Source: Sporosarcina sp. Marseille-Q4943 (GTDB lineage Bacteria; Bacillota; Bacilli; Bacillales_A; Planococcaceae). From it: 64,000 nt of DNA. The position numbers and the translations under genes were made by a program. Position 1 is the stretch's first letter. Every line of letters begins with the position of its first letter. Under the pieces are notes generated by a model that saw nothing but the letters and a program-made list of their open reading frames with translations, ran no database searches and had not been told where the DNA came from. Shown piece by piece: positions 45,843-55,261 of this stretch. The stretch is taken from the NCBI RefSeq assembly GCF_943736995.1, contig NZ_OX031157.1, positions 496,001 through 560,000 of the forward strand, read 5' to 3'.

Positions 45843-47592
45843 GTCGTCTCTGCACCTCCCACTCTATCAATAAAAGAAGGAGGACGGGTAAAAGGAATAG
45901 CCATCCGATCATTTGCTTGCCTTCTTCTTTTTCTGTATCTTCAGCTGAGCCGGATCCTAGTTTATAACTGGATCCAGAGGCGACCAATTTCTCATCAGGA
46001 TCCAACTGAACAGATAAATAGCTTTCCGTTCCGTTGTCGATCAGCTTATAAATTCCCGGTTTTGCTGGGGCAACAAAGTTTTCACCTGCCTGATAAGTTG
46101 CAACGTATTTATCATCGATTGTAAAAATCTCTATCCCTTCCGGTCCGCTTCCCGTCAACAGAGCTTTCCTTTCATTCGGGGTGAACGTTCCGGCAATATC
46201 GCTTCCGGACCGCAACATTTCCATCGAACTCCAAAAGAATAAAGGAAACGACGGGTGCAACGGCCAATCCGTTAAACCGATATCCGTCAAGATGACGATA
46301 TCTCCTCTCGGTGAACGCTGGATAAACGGTTTGCCTTCGATGGTCGCCAAAGTCGAAAACCCTTCAAATGGTGGATAGAGAGCACTTACATATACATTAT
46401 CGATTGAAGCGATTGAGAATAGTGCATCGTTCGATGATTCCACCACGCCTGAAACCGGCTCGGTCTTCGAATCATTTCTGCCAATCAATAATATCGGCTC
46501 TGTCCCTTCCTCCAAAAAGGAAGTCTCATTCGTCACAATCATTGCATGGTCCCTTGCTGAGGTCATTTCATTGACTGACCCTGAACTGACAGTGAGTCCA
46601 ATTGCATCAAACGCTTTCTTGACCAATTCATGCAGTTGGCTGTCGACAATCACTTCTGAGGATTCATTACCGATCACGATAAATGCATCATTGTCTGTTG
46701 CATAATCATCTTCCACTTCCATGCGCACATGGAAAGCCGGCAGCTCCGGTAACTCCTTGAATGAAAGGAGAGTGTCCGCTTCTTCTTCAACCGAAAATTC
46801 CTGTTCAGCCAATTTATCGCCCGTCAACCCATTATTGACAATCACTTTGCCTGTCTGTTCAGTAGTTGTTTGATTAGAAAGCTTAACGATGGCCTCTGTG
46901 CCACCTGCTGTATGTATGGCACCGAATTTCCCGATAGCGATATTGTCTAAAGGACTTTCATTGTTATGGATCCTCCAGGTGATTCCTTGTTCACTCTCCA
47001 TGAATATTGAACGATCAAGGTAATCGGTGAAAATATGGACGTCCGCTCCAGCTTGCGAGGCGATTGATCGGACAAAATCGAGCGAACGTTCAAGATGCTC
47101 GTGTTCATAATTCAATTCAAGCCTGTCAATTGCGTCCGCAATAAGACGCTCATCAGTCTCTTCCCGAAGCAACAGTGCAGGCTCCTTCCCTGTCGTAATG
47201 ATTGAAACGGATTCACCCGCAAACTCTTCCACAATTGAGCGCATCTTAACTTTACTCTCTTCAATTATAGAAAGTTCACCAACTTTAGCTGCCATGCTTG
47301 CAGAAGTATCCACGATGAATACAGTATGACTGTCAGCAACAGTGTCCTTCGGCAAATAAGGTCGAAGCAAGATGAAAAGCAATAGCAACAATGCCGCCAT
47401 CTGTAAATAAAATAAGGCATTCCGTTGTAAATTTTTCAAGTAAGGCGAAACCTTTGTTTCCCTCATCGATCTTTCCCAGAACAGAGTGGAAGAGATTGTT
47501 GTCGTCACGTACTTCTTTCGGAAAAAATAATAGAGAAGGACGGCCAACGGGAAAATCGCCGTCCATAAATTACCGATTTGATCAAACCCCAC
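45826..47592 (-). CDS. BatA-type membrane protein with VWA domain
   Basis: A 588-residue protein. The N-terminal aerotolerance-type (BatA) module has two helices: WTAIFPLAVLLYYFFRKKY and ALFYLQMAALLLLLFILLRP. A VWA domain follows at about 90-230 (VFIVDTSASMAAKVG, DxSxS site; VHIFTDYLDRS). A large extracytoplasmic region and a final helix (GWLFLLPVLLLLLIEW) with a basic tail complete it. The pattern is that of Bat-family proteins encoded beside MoxR and DUF58 in many phyla. It lies 14 bases after the DUF58 gene. Confidence 0.82.
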   Translation of the reverse strand: MGFDQIGNLWTAIFPLAVLLYYFFRKKYVTTTISSTLFWERSMRETKVSPYLKNLQRNALFYLQMAALLLLLFILLRPYLPKDTVADSHTVFIVDTSASMAAKVGELSIIEESKVKMRSIVEEFAGESVSIITTGKEPALLLREETDERLIADAIDRLELNYEHEHLERSLDFVRSIASQAGADVHIFTDYLDRSIFMESEQGITWRIHNNESPLDNIAIGKFGAIHTAGGTEAIVKLSNQTTTEQTGKVIVNNGLTGDKLAEQEFSVEEEADTLLSFKELPELPAFHVRMEVEDDYATDNDAFIVIGNESSEVIVDSQLHELVKKAFDAIGLTVSSGSVNEMTSARDHAMIVTNETSFLEEGTEPILLIGRNDSKTEPVSGVVESSNDALFSIASIDNVYVSALYPPFEGFSTLATIEGKPFIQRSPRGDIVILTDIGLTDWPLHPSFPLFFWSSMEMLRSGSDIAGTFTPNERKALLTGSGPEGIEIFTIDDKYVATYQAGENFVAPAKPGIYKLIDNGTESYLSVQLDPDEKLVASGSSYKLGSGSAEDTEKEEGKQMIGWLFLLPVLLLLLIEWEVQRRRGYPN

Positions 47593-47606
47593 TTAGCCGT
47601 CCCCTT

Positions 47607-48479
47607 TCAACGCAACCATCCTACATGTCTCATTTTTTTCGTAAAACAATCCATGGCCCCTTCCGAAACTTCCGTGCGTAAAAGCTGGATTCCATATTTT
47701 CTCGCCAATGCCGCCAGTTCTGCTTCGTGTTTCAACTTTTTCTCTTTATATTCTTTGACAATTCTCTGGTTCATCGACACTTCTACGGCCGATCCACTTT
47801 CCACATCGACGAGACGGACATCTCCTTCATACGCAGGAAGCTCTTCCAACGGCGAGTGGACAGTCAAAATTCGAATATCCTTGCAAACACCCGGCAATCT
47901 TCTGAACAACCGCTCCCACTTTTCCAACTCTTCCAGTCCATCAGTAATAATGAATAAGACAGTCATCGCCTTAGGGACATGCTTTAATAGCTGATCTGCA
48001 AATTCCCCTGCAAAATCCGGTTCTTGCATTTGTGACACATATTTTGAGAATGAAGCCCTATGCAATGCACCTTTCTTCCGGAAGAAGTAACTTTTGTCAG
48101 AAGACCAAGTTGAAAATGAAACAGTGTCTCCACTTTTTAATGCGATATGTCCTAATCCGATAGCCAATTGACGTGCAAAATCCCACTTTCCATCCGTCCC
48201 CATCGACTTTGTGGAATCAAGAAGTATATGTACCCGCATTTCTTGTTCATCCAAAAACTGTTTAATGAATGGTTTATCCGTACGGGCGAATACATTCCAG
48301 TCGATATGGCGCAAATCATCACCCGGGTGATATTCCCTGAAATCCGAAAAGTCCAATGAAGTCCCGGTTTTATTGGAACGATGTGTCCCTTTATGATGTC
48401 CGAGCCTTCTTGCTCTTGAAATGATGGATAACGATCCTAATCGTTTGGACAATCGATCGGGGAAGAGATCCTCTCTCAT
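47607..48479 (-). CDS. DUF58 domain protein
   Basis: A 290-residue soluble protein of the DUF58 family, a VWA-like fold found next to MoxR ATPases. It has the signature FSDFREYHPGDDLRHIDWNV followed by FARTDKPFIKQFLDEQE and a degenerate metal site LLDSTKSMG. No membrane segment is visible, unlike longer DUF58 proteins with two N-terminal helices. Its ATG overlaps the stop of the MoxR gene by one base, suggesting equimolar production. Confidence 0.88.
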   Translation of the reverse strand: MREDLFPDRLSKRLGSLSIISRARRLGHHKGTHRSNKTGTSLDFSDFREYHPGDDLRHIDWNVFARTDKPFIKQFLDEQEMRVHILLDSTKSMGTDGKWDFARQLAIGLGHIALKSGDTVSFSTWSSDKSYFFRKKGALHRASFSKYVSQMQEPDFAGEFADQLLKHVPKAMTVLFIITDGLEELEKWERLFRRLPGVCKDIRILTVHSPLEELPAYEGDVRLVDVESGSAVEVSMNQRIVKEYKEKKLKHEAELAALARKYGIQLLRTEVSEGAMDCFTKKMRHVGWLR

Positions 48480-49486
48480 TAGACTTGCGCTCCTTGGCGA
48501 ATGTCCTCCAGCAATCGATCGATTAGTTTATCGACATCAATTCCTTCCGCTTCCCCCTCATAATTAATAAGGATACGGTGTCTTAATGTCGGTTTGGCAA
48601 CAGTTTTAATATCAGCAATGGATACATGGAAACGTCCAGCCATGAGCGCCCTCGCCTTTGCCAACCGGATAATGGATTGTAATCCACGGGGACCGCTTCC
48701 ATACTGGACATATTGATTCCAATCATCTTCCGCGCCCGTCCTGTTATGCGTCGCCGATACTAAATCAACTGCATAATCCATCATTTCATCCGCGATGACA
48801 ACAGTTTTCGCCATTTCTTGGGCTAGTATAATTGTTTCGCTATCCATCACTTTTCGAATGGCTACGTTATTCGGTCCGGTCGTCCGCAGCATAATTTCCT
48901 TTAATTCTTCCTTACGCGGATAAGGAAGCAAAATTTTACATAAGAAACGGTCCATTTGCGCTTCTGGCAGTGGATAAGTTCCTTCCATCTCAATCGGATT
49001 TTGAGTGGCCAGAACGAAAAATGGCCTGGACATCTTCCGGGTTTCGCCAAGTACAGTAACGGTTTTCTCACCCATTGCTTCAAGTAAAGCACTTTGTGTC
49101 TTCGGTGTAGCACGGTTAATCTCATCTGCCAAAACCATTTGGCTAAATATCGGTCCCTCTTTGAACACAAACCGCTGAACCCCTTCCGGATTCCGCTCCA
49201 AAATGCTCGTTCCTGTAATATCTGCAGGCATGAGATCGGGCGTAAATTGAATACGGGAAAAAGACAAGTCCAGTACTTCAGATATCGTTCGAATGAGCAT
49301 CGTCTTTCCTAAGCCGGGCAGTCCTTCCAATAAGGCATGCCCATCAGCTAAAATGGAATATAATGAAAATTCAACAGCTTCCTGTTGGCCTACAATGAAT
49401 TTCCCGATTTCTTCCCGTACTTCTGCTAGCTTACTGCTCATTTCTTCAAATTGTTCAGGTGAAAACGACATTTGCACATCTCCCAT
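48479..49486 (-). CDS. MoxR-family AAA+ ATPase
   Basis: A 335-residue AAA+ protein. Walker A LEGLPGLGKTMLIRT, Walker B VLADEINRATPKTQ, sensor 1 LATQNPIEMEGTYPLPEAQ, arginine finger region AQMDRFLCKI and a C-terminal lid with GPRGLQSIIRLAKARALM are all present, the MoxR (APE2220-like) pattern. MoxR ATPases act as chaperones that assemble or activate complexes together with VWA proteins (for example RavA-ViaA). Here the partner candidates are the DUF58 and VWA proteins encoded directly downstream. Confidence 0.93.
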   Translation of the reverse strand: MGDVQMSFSPEQFEEMSSKLAEVREEIGKFIVGQQEAVEFSLYSILADGHALLEGLPGLGKTMLIRTISEVLDLSFSRIQFTPDLMPADITGTSILERNPEGVQRFVFKEGPIFSQMVLADEINRATPKTQSALLEAMGEKTVTVLGETRKMSRPFFVLATQNPIEMEGTYPLPEAQMDRFLCKILLPYPRKEELKEIMLRTTGPNNVAIRKVMDSETIILAQEMAKTVVIADEMMDYAVDLVSATHNRTGAEDDWNQYVQYGSGPRGLQSIIRLAKARALMAGRFHVSIADIKTVAKPTLRHRILINYEGEAEGIDVDKLIDRLLEDIRQGAQV

Positions 49487-49493
49487 CCATTAG

Positions 49494-51017
49494 TCATTCA
49501 ATTGATGAAAAGTAATCGGAGAGGACTCGCTGTAAATCCGCAGGGAGATTCATCTTATCCGCCCCTTTCAAATAGGCGTCTTTATAGCTTCCGACCACTT
49601 CTTTATATGGCCGTAATGTTCCCCTTTCAACAAGGCCTTCACGTTCATTTTCTTCGATGAATTCCCCTTCCCCAAGCTCACCGCCTACTACAGAAGGATC
49701 ATTATAACTGCCAATTCTATCGAATGGGATTGAAAGTAGGTTCCGTCCACCTTGACCGGTTCCTGCTCCAGATCCTTGTCCTTGTCCTTGTCCTTGTCCT
49801 TGTCCTTGTCCTTGTCCTTGTCCTTGTCCTTGTCCTTGCCCTTGCCCTTGCCCTTGACCCTGGCCTTGACCTTCTTCTTGACCTTGTCCTTGACCTTGAC
49901 CTTGACCCTGGCCTTGACCTTGACCCTGGCCTTGACCTTGGCCCTGACCTTGGCCCTGACCTTGACCCTGACCTTGGCCTTGGCCTTGACCCTGGCCTTG
50001 ACCTTGGCCCTGGCCTTCTCCTTGACCTTCTCCTTGGCCTTCTCCTTGATCTTCTTCTTGGTTGCCCTCATTAGCGCCGGATTGTGATGATCCCGTGCCA
50101 GGCTTCGCATTGGAGCCAGTTTGACTATTGCTTGCTGCAGGTGGAGTTCCGGCACTGGCCAAAGCCGGCAAAGATGGGGCTTTGCCTATTTTATTCAATG
50201 CACTTTGGGCTTTCCCTGCTTGCTGTGCGAGCTGATCAACAATTGATTGAAGTTCTTCAAGTTCCAATTCTTCGGAATCGCTCAAGCCTTCCTCAGTAGC
50301 ATTCTTCTTTTCGGTCAATCGTTGCTCCTTCAGCTTGAACTCCTTTTGCTTCTTCACTAATTCCCTTAATGTTTCCTCGGTCGTTTTTGTCTCTTTCAGT
50401 TTCTCAGCGAGCTCAGCCAATTCTTTTTTCTGCTCAGGTGTTTTTTCCTTCTTTACTAGTTCGGCTACTTCCTTCTTCAATTCTTCGATAATTTCCTTTT
50501 CCTTTGCGACAGCTTTCGCTTCCTGTTGCGCTTCAGAAGGGAATATGAGCAGCAAGAAGGAGCAAGCGAGCAATAATAGAAAGCCGACGAGCATTTTTTC
50601 ATTCACATATTTTTTATCCCGTTTCTTGAATTGAGGATAAGCAATGTCCATCGCTCTCTCCGCCCGTTGCACAATCGCTTGTGCAAAGTCCGACTGATTC
50701 ACACGTTCATCCAAAGCGGTCACGAGTAAATTGTCCGGTACATAGTGATCCAACATCCAGACGGCTTCGTCTCGGCGGACGTTCTTTATGAACAACACAA
50801 CGACTGTTGCAATGATGGCTATTACAAATATCCAAAAGGCAATCCATTCATAGTGAGGCAATATGAACAGTCTGGAAGCAGCAAGGAACAATGTGTACAA
50901 CAAAGCAGTCATAAAAAGCCCCGCTTGCAGCATATGGACGGATCGCTCGATTCTTAATGATCTCAATGCTTTTCCGACATATCGCTGTAATGCTGTTTTC
51001 TCTTCCATCTGTCTCAC
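49494..51017 (-). CDS. Membrane protein with coiled coil and long Gly-Gln repeat
   Basis: A 507-residue protein. Three hydrophobic helices lie at about 28-48, 56-78 and 140-160. A Lys/Glu coiled coil follows at about 165-265, then a Ser/Ala/Gly linker, then a roughly 90-residue run of Gly-Gln dipeptides broken by a few Glu. The C-terminal domain is folded and acidic (RNLLSIPFDRIGSYNDPSVV; DAYLKGADKMNLPADLQRVL). Topology and the Gln-rich tract recall DUF4175-like proteins that neighbour MoxR/Bat genes, but I cannot confirm homology. The repeat is encoded by hexamers, so copy changes keep frame. Confidence 0.7.
   Translation of the reverse strand: MRQMEEKTALQRYVGKALRSLRIERSVHMLQAGLFMTALLYTLFLAASRLFILPHYEWIAFWIFVIAIIATVVVLFIKNVRRDEAVWMLDHYVPDNLLVTALDERVNQSDFAQAIVQRAERAMDIAYPQFKKRDKKYVNEKMLVGFLLLLACSFLLLIFPSEAQQEAKAVAKEKEIIEELKKEVAELVKKEKTPEQKKELAELAEKLKETKTTEETLRELVKKQKEFKLKEQRLTEKKNATEEGLSDSEELELEELQSIVDQLAQQAGKAQSALNKIGKAPSLPALASAGTPPAASNSQTGSNAKPGTGSSQSGANEGNQEEDQGEGQGEGQGEGQGQGQGQGQGQGQGQGQGQGQGQGQGQGQGQGQGQGQGQGQGQGQEEGQGQGQGQGQGQGQGQGQGQGQGQGQGQGQGQGSGAGTGQGGRNLLSIPFDRIGSYNDPSVVGGELGEGEFIEENEREGLVERGTLRPYKEVVGSYKDAYLKGADKMNLPADLQRVLSDYFSSIE
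49773..50052 (-). repeat. Hexanucleotide tandem repeat encoding (Gly-Gln)n
   Basis: On the plus strand eleven perfect TCCTTG units (49773-49838), then CCCTTG units and about thirty degenerate ACCTTG/CCTTGG/CCCTGG-type units to about 50052. All are multiples of six bases inside the membrane-protein gene, so they read as Gln-Gly dipeptides. The perfect block is the part expected to vary most. Confidence 0.9.
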
Positions 51018-51021
51018 CCCA

Positions 51022-51876
51022 TCATTTTAATCTTTTCATATTGACTCGAAGTTTTTTCACAGCAATGAACAGTGCCAACACAGTAATGATTCCATAAAAA
51101 ATCAAATAGCCAGCCCAAATCGGAAAATCGATGTTCGTCATCTCTGCGATCGACCGATCCAGTTCTGGCGATAGGAATGTTGCAAACAGAACCGCCGGAT
51201 TAATGGATGCTAAAAACTGGCCGAGATATGAAGGGGATGTCACCGGTGTTCCTAAGGTCCCCATATGGTTAAATGCTTTCATTTGTATGACAATGATTAA
51301 CAAAAAACCAGTTACTACCGCTAAGAATAGCATCGTGCCATAAGTTGCAATCATGGAAACAACAGTTCTTCGTATTAGTGTCGAGAACATGACGCCAATA
51401 CTACCGATGGCTAGCAATGTAACGAACAGGAAGAGGAATATCTTTATGAAATCGCCAGGGGAAATCCCCCCGAACAGAAAGACTAAACTGTAAACAGGAA
51501 GACCTGCCACAATGAGCAACAATAGAAAGGCCACTGATGATAGCATCTTGCCCGAAATGATTTGAAAAGAGCTTTGTGATGTCGTCAACAAAATCGGCAA
51601 TGTCTGCTTTTCCCTTTCCGAGCTGATCGCCCCTGCTGTCAAGCCAGGAGCCGTAAACAATACGAGCCCTAGTTGGATATAGGAAAGGAATGCGAATAGG
51701 ACAAAGCTTTGGCTTGGCCTGAAGTAGGAAGTCCCTGTCAAATTGACATTTAAAAATATATAACCGAAGACGAAAATGCACATTGCTAACAGAAAGAAAA
51801 GGATTCCATTAAAGCCTTTAAATGAGCGGAATCTCAGCTTCAATTCCTTAAAGAGAACCGGGTTATTAATATTCAT
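51022..51876 (-). CDS. ABC-2 type transporter permease
   Basis: A 284-residue protein with six membrane helices: GFNGILFFLLAMCIFVFGYI, SFVLFAFLSYIQLGLVLFTA, MLSSVAFLLLLIVAGLPVYS, IFLFLFVTLLAIGSIGVMFS, TYGTMLFLAVVTGFLLIIVI and WAGYLIFYGIITVLALFIAV. The conserved ABC-2 stretch AGAISSEREKQTLPILLTT contacts the ATPase. It pairs with the ATPase gene two bases upstream. The layout resembles GldF-type permeases that act with an extracytoplasmic GldG-like protein. Confidence 0.88.
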   Translation of the reverse strand: MNINNPVLFKELKLRFRSFKGFNGILFFLLAMCIFVFGYIFLNVNLTGTSYFRPSQSFVLFAFLSYIQLGLVLFTAPGLTAGAISSEREKQTLPILLTTSQSSFQIISGKMLSSVAFLLLLIVAGLPVYSLVFLFGGISPGDFIKIFLFLFVTLLAIGSIGVMFSTLIRRTVVSMIATYGTMLFLAVVTGFLLIIVIQMKAFNHMGTLGTPVTSPSYLGQFLASINPAVLFATFLSPELDRSIAEMTNIDFPIWAGYLIFYGIITVLALFIAVKKLRVNMKRLK

Positions 51877-51878
51877 TG

Positions 51879-52808
51879 TCAGTCGGCCCCTTTCGTTATT
51901 TCCATAAAGACATCTTCCAAGTTCGTCACATGCTCCGTGAAGGACACAATCTGTAAATCATTTAGAATCGCACGTTTAAGCATTTCGATCTGCCCCACTT
52001 CCTCGCCCCTGTAAATGAAGGAAATCCCAGCATCGCCTTCGAGCCTTTCAATCGAGGTGACAAATGGCTGTTCTTCGAAAAATGCAATCGTCTCTGCGAT
52101 TTTTCCAGCTAAACGGACTGTTATCATTTTCTCGCCTTGCAGCTTTTGCTGTATTTCGGCAACTGACCCATGTGCTATCAATTTGCCATTGTCAATGACC
52201 CCGATTTCATCACACATCTCCGCCAATTCAGGCAAAATATGAGAAGATATTAAAATAGTTTTTCCCATGCCTTTCAACGTCTTTAAAATATCTCGCATTT
52301 CAATTCGTGCCCTCGGGTCCAACCCTGAGGCCGGTTCGTCCAAGATGAGCACTTTAGGATCATGAATAAGACATCTAGCCAGACATAATCTTTGTTTCAT
52401 CCCACGGGATAATAGGTCTACATACGAATACCTCTTATGTGACAGATTCACCAATTCCAGCAGTTGAGGAATGAGTTTCTTCCTCTCTTCTTCAGGAATT
52501 CCGTAGCTTGCACCATAGAAATCAAGATATTCATCGGCTTTCAACTGGTCATACACTCCGAAAAAGTCGGGCATATAACCAATCAATTTTCGGATATCGG
52601 CAGGTTTTTCCCTCACGCTAACCCCGTTAATAATTACGTCGCCAGAAGTCGGCTGCAATAATGTGGAGATAATTAAGAACGTCGTAGATTTACCGGCACC
52701 GTTCGCACCGACAAAACCGAATACAGTTCCTTCATGCAACGTTAAATTCAAATCATCGAGCGCGGTGAATTGGCCGTACTTTTTCGTTAACCCTTTAATC
52801 TCAATCAT
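51879..52808 (-). CDS. ABC transporter ATP-binding protein
   Basis: A 309-residue ATPase of the DRA/ABC-2 class. Walker A VGANGAGKSTTF, Q-loop GYMPDFFGVYDQL, a slightly altered signature LSRGMKQRLCLARCLI (LSRGM rather than LSGGQ), Walker B VLILDEPASGLDPRAR and H-loop ILISSHILPELAEM. A C-terminal domain of about 80 residues is typical of drug or export ATPases. The first four bases of its start overlap the end of the 804-residue protein gene (ATGA). Confidence 0.93.
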   Translation of the reverse strand: MIEIKGLTKKYGQFTALDDLNLTLHEGTVFGFVGANGAGKSTTFLIISTLLQPTSGDVIINGVSVREKPADIRKLIGYMPDFFGVYDQLKADEYLDFYGASYGIPEEERKKLIPQLLELVNLSHKRYSYVDLLSRGMKQRLCLARCLIHDPKVLILDEPASGLDPRARIEMRDILKTLKGMGKTILISSHILPELAEMCDEIGVIDNGKLIAHGSVAEIQQKLQGEKMITVRLAGKIAETIAFFEEQPFVTSIERLEGDAGISFIYRGEEVGQIEMLKRAILNDLQIVSFTEHVTNLEDVFMEITKGAD

Positions 52809-55219
52809 TTTTTCACCTCGCCATGCAGCTTGATATGAGGAGCATACCCTTCATTGCCTCGTTGCTTATTAATGAACTCTAACTTGAATGTCACTTTTCC
52901 ATCTTCCGTTATATAGTCATCTATCGAATCCAACGTCAATTTATTTTCGGATTCAAGCGGATCGTACGTTTTTGTTTTAGCATTCCATATTTGCAAAGTG
53001 TATAACTGCTTTTGTATTTTTGAAATGTCCATTGACTTCCACACAGATACTTTTTGCATCAAATCCTCTGGGACTTGCCACGTTTGAATGTACGTATCCT
53101 CATCAAAATAATACATATTCGCCGAATAACCAACCGGGTGGGCCGGAATGTTATTTATTTCGGATATGAGGTTCATTGTCATCATTTCAGGATCCACCGT
53201 AAAGTTTCCGCTAAACTCGACTTTTGGCGTGAACGCCTGCGACAGCAATGTTAAGGAATCCGTCGCCGCCTTTGTTTTTTCCAGTTCAATCGGAACAATC
53301 TTTGTATCCGTGTAGCCGATAAGTACTGGCTTAGAGTCGCTGCTCATAAAATCGCCTGAAAATGTAATGAGGTTATCTTTTCTCATTTTATCCAAGTCAT
53401 CTGTCGTAGTAGGCATATGCCCCATATACATCGAAGAATTGGACGATAGTTTTTGGACCAAAGTTGAGGTTTTCAAGGTCTCATTCACCTTTATCGTTTC
53501 ACCTGGACCTAAATCCCCTACTTGCATGCGACTCCTTCCCGACCAGACGGCAAGTTCTGTCACTGGGAATGGGAAATTATTTGTAATTTCACCTGTCAGT
53601 TGCTTGTCTTTAACTGTTAAGTTAATTTCGAAATTTCCGATTGGGTCTAACGTCGTTTGCCCGTAGACTGTCGCGACATCCCAGTAGCCAATATTCCGTA
53701 GGTGCAAGTTCGATCCTGTCGCACTTCTTTCAAGAACTGCCCGTTTATGTGAATTTGCCCCCATTGAAGAAGGTCCGAATAGCCCCATCGAATAAGGGGT
53801 GTATGTGGAGATTGTCGTTTCCTTCGGAGCAGAAAAAACAAAGTCTCCTGCCTTGTTCGTCAAAATCGACTCGACGAAATAACCGGTCAATCTGCCGTCC
53901 TGTTCAACATCGAATACAGATGTTTGTTGAAGTTGCGCTTGGCCGATCCGATCACGAGCGCCATAAGCAAAGATAAAGACGGATACCGCTAAAGAAATGG
54001 CAGGAATGATCCACCAAGCATGTTCCCGCTTGTCTTTCTTTTTTAAGATAATATACAAGACCGGAATGATAATAACGATGTAAAAGATGATCACACCGAA
54101 TAGAAGCGGGGCGGATACTTTAAAAGACGGAAAAAGTTCATTCGAATTACCGACCGTCCACCGCAATGATTCCATCGGATCGTTGTAATACGGCATCATG
54201 CCGCCCGCAACTACTGACCGGCTCGACAAATCGAGTAATATTCTCCACACCGTTACGGCTCCTTGCATTTTGGAAAACGGTTCATCTCCTGCCGAAAAAG
54301 CAGTTTGCAAAACTAAACCTTTTCCAAGCGGCTTGGAAGCAGCAAGAATGTCCGCTCCTTTGGAGAAGACGATTTTTGAATCGGGATTCAGAGTTGCTGC
54401 GGCCACAGTGATTTCCTGATCAAAATCCTCTCTCGACGTCCATTCATTAAAAACTTCCGGGCTGATAGCCGTCTTTCCGTTGAACGCCAATGGCAAATGT
54501 TCTGCAAATATACCCGACTCCACTTCCAAGTGATCGGATCCGCCAAAAATGATAACGCCGCCCGTTCGGACCCAATCCAGAAGAGCTTGCTGCTCCCCTG
54601 CGGACATGTCTGCAATCGGATATTCATCCACGATGATCATATCCGTCGGCCCCCATCCGGCTGCCTCATCGGGCAACAATGCAATTTTGGAAACGTCGAT
54701 CATTTGAGTGCTCGGAAAATTAGTTAACCGGATCCCTTTCAAGGCGGATAAGCGATCGATATTATCCGTGAAAGCTGTCATAATTTTCGTGTCGTCATGA
54801 AACATCGCGACAGTAATTTGTTGGGTCCCTTTATGATCAATTTCCTTGCCTGTTTTCCAACCTCCATCATAAAAAAAGATGGATTTGCCATTCATCCCAT
54901 ACATGTTGTAATCGAACATTTTTCGATTGATGAATGTCACTGTTTTCGTTTCGCCCGCCTCTATGTCCAGTGGAAAAACCTCTCCAACACCTGACTCATA
55001 CGACTGTTGCATATCGATGACCATGTCGCCATTAAAAGCGCTTGTTCCGCTATTTTCAATTACGACCGTAATTGGTGCCCCTTTGCCGTATTTCGCTTTT
55101 CCGTCAAAGCCTGCAGTCACCTTCACTTTTAGCTCAGGCGCGGCTGAAGCATGGATCGCCGGCATGAATAAGCAAAATACAAATATGGCGATAATGATTC
55201 CCCATTGTTTCTTCCACAT
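52805..55219 (-). CDS. Large exported membrane protein, first gene of the ABC/MoxR/VWA operon
   Basis: An 804-residue protein with a cleavable-looking signal (IIIAIFVFCLFMPAIHASAA). An Ig-like extracytoplasmic domain follows (LKVKVTAGFDGKAKYGKGAP; AFNGDMVIDMQQSYESG), then a GATase1-like domain at about 190-330 (DWVRTGGVIIFGGSDHLEVE). Two central helices at about 375-435 (LFGVIIFYIVIIIPVLYIIL, WWIIPAISLAVSVFIFAYG) precede a second large extracytoplasmic part to the C terminus. It is similar in plan to GldG-like partners of ABC-2 exporters. The ATG follows AGGGGGGATCGTAT. I recognise no enzyme site; the role is unknown. Confidence 0.7.
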   Translation of the reverse strand: MWKKQWGIIIAIFVFCLFMPAIHASAAPELKVKVTAGFDGKAKYGKGAPITVVIENSGTSAFNGDMVIDMQQSYESGVGEVFPLDIEAGETKTVTFINRKMFDYNMYGMNGKSIFFYDGGWKTGKEIDHKGTQQITVAMFHDDTKIMTAFTDNIDRLSALKGIRLTNFPSTQMIDVSKIALLPDEAAGWGPTDMIIVDEYPIADMSAGEQQALLDWVRTGGVIIFGGSDHLEVESGIFAEHLPLAFNGKTAISPEVFNEWTSREDFDQEITVAAATLNPDSKIVFSKGADILAASKPLGKGLVLQTAFSAGDEPFSKMQGAVTVWRILLDLSSRSVVAGGMMPYYNDPMESLRWTVGNSNELFPSFKVSAPLLFGVIIFYIVIIIPVLYIILKKKDKREHAWWIIPAISLAVSVFIFAYGARDRIGQAQLQQTSVFDVEQDGRLTGYFVESILTNKAGDFVFSAPKETTISTYTPYSMGLFGPSSMGANSHKRAVLERSATGSNLHLRNIGYWDVATVYGQTTLDPIGNFEINLTVKDKQLTGEITNNFPFPVTELAVWSGRSRMQVGDLGPGETIKVNETLKTSTLVQKLSSNSSMYMGHMPTTTDDLDKMRKDNLITFSGDFMSSDSKPVLIGYTDTKIVPIELEKTKAATDSLTLLSQAFTPKVEFSGNFTVDPEMMTMNLISEINNIPAHPVGYSANMYYFDEDTYIQTWQVPEDLMQKVSVWKSMDISKIQKQLYTLQIWNAKTKTYDPLESENKLTLDSIDDYITEDGKVTFKLEFINKQRGNEGYAPHIKLHGEVKK

Positions 55220-55261
55220 ATACGATCCCCCCTATTGGCCACCGCCAATATTCTATGTACC

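Noticed and set aside
49773-50052. CRISPR-like array
   Set aside because: The units are contiguous hexamers with no spacers and lie inside a coding sequence.
49724-50155. Several long overlapping ORFs in other frames across the Gly-Gln repeat (Leu-Val, Leu-Ser, Lys-Val type proteins)
   Set aside because: A hexamer repeat keeps all frames open. They lack ribosome sites and are opposite or out of frame to a gene with coherent domains on both sides.
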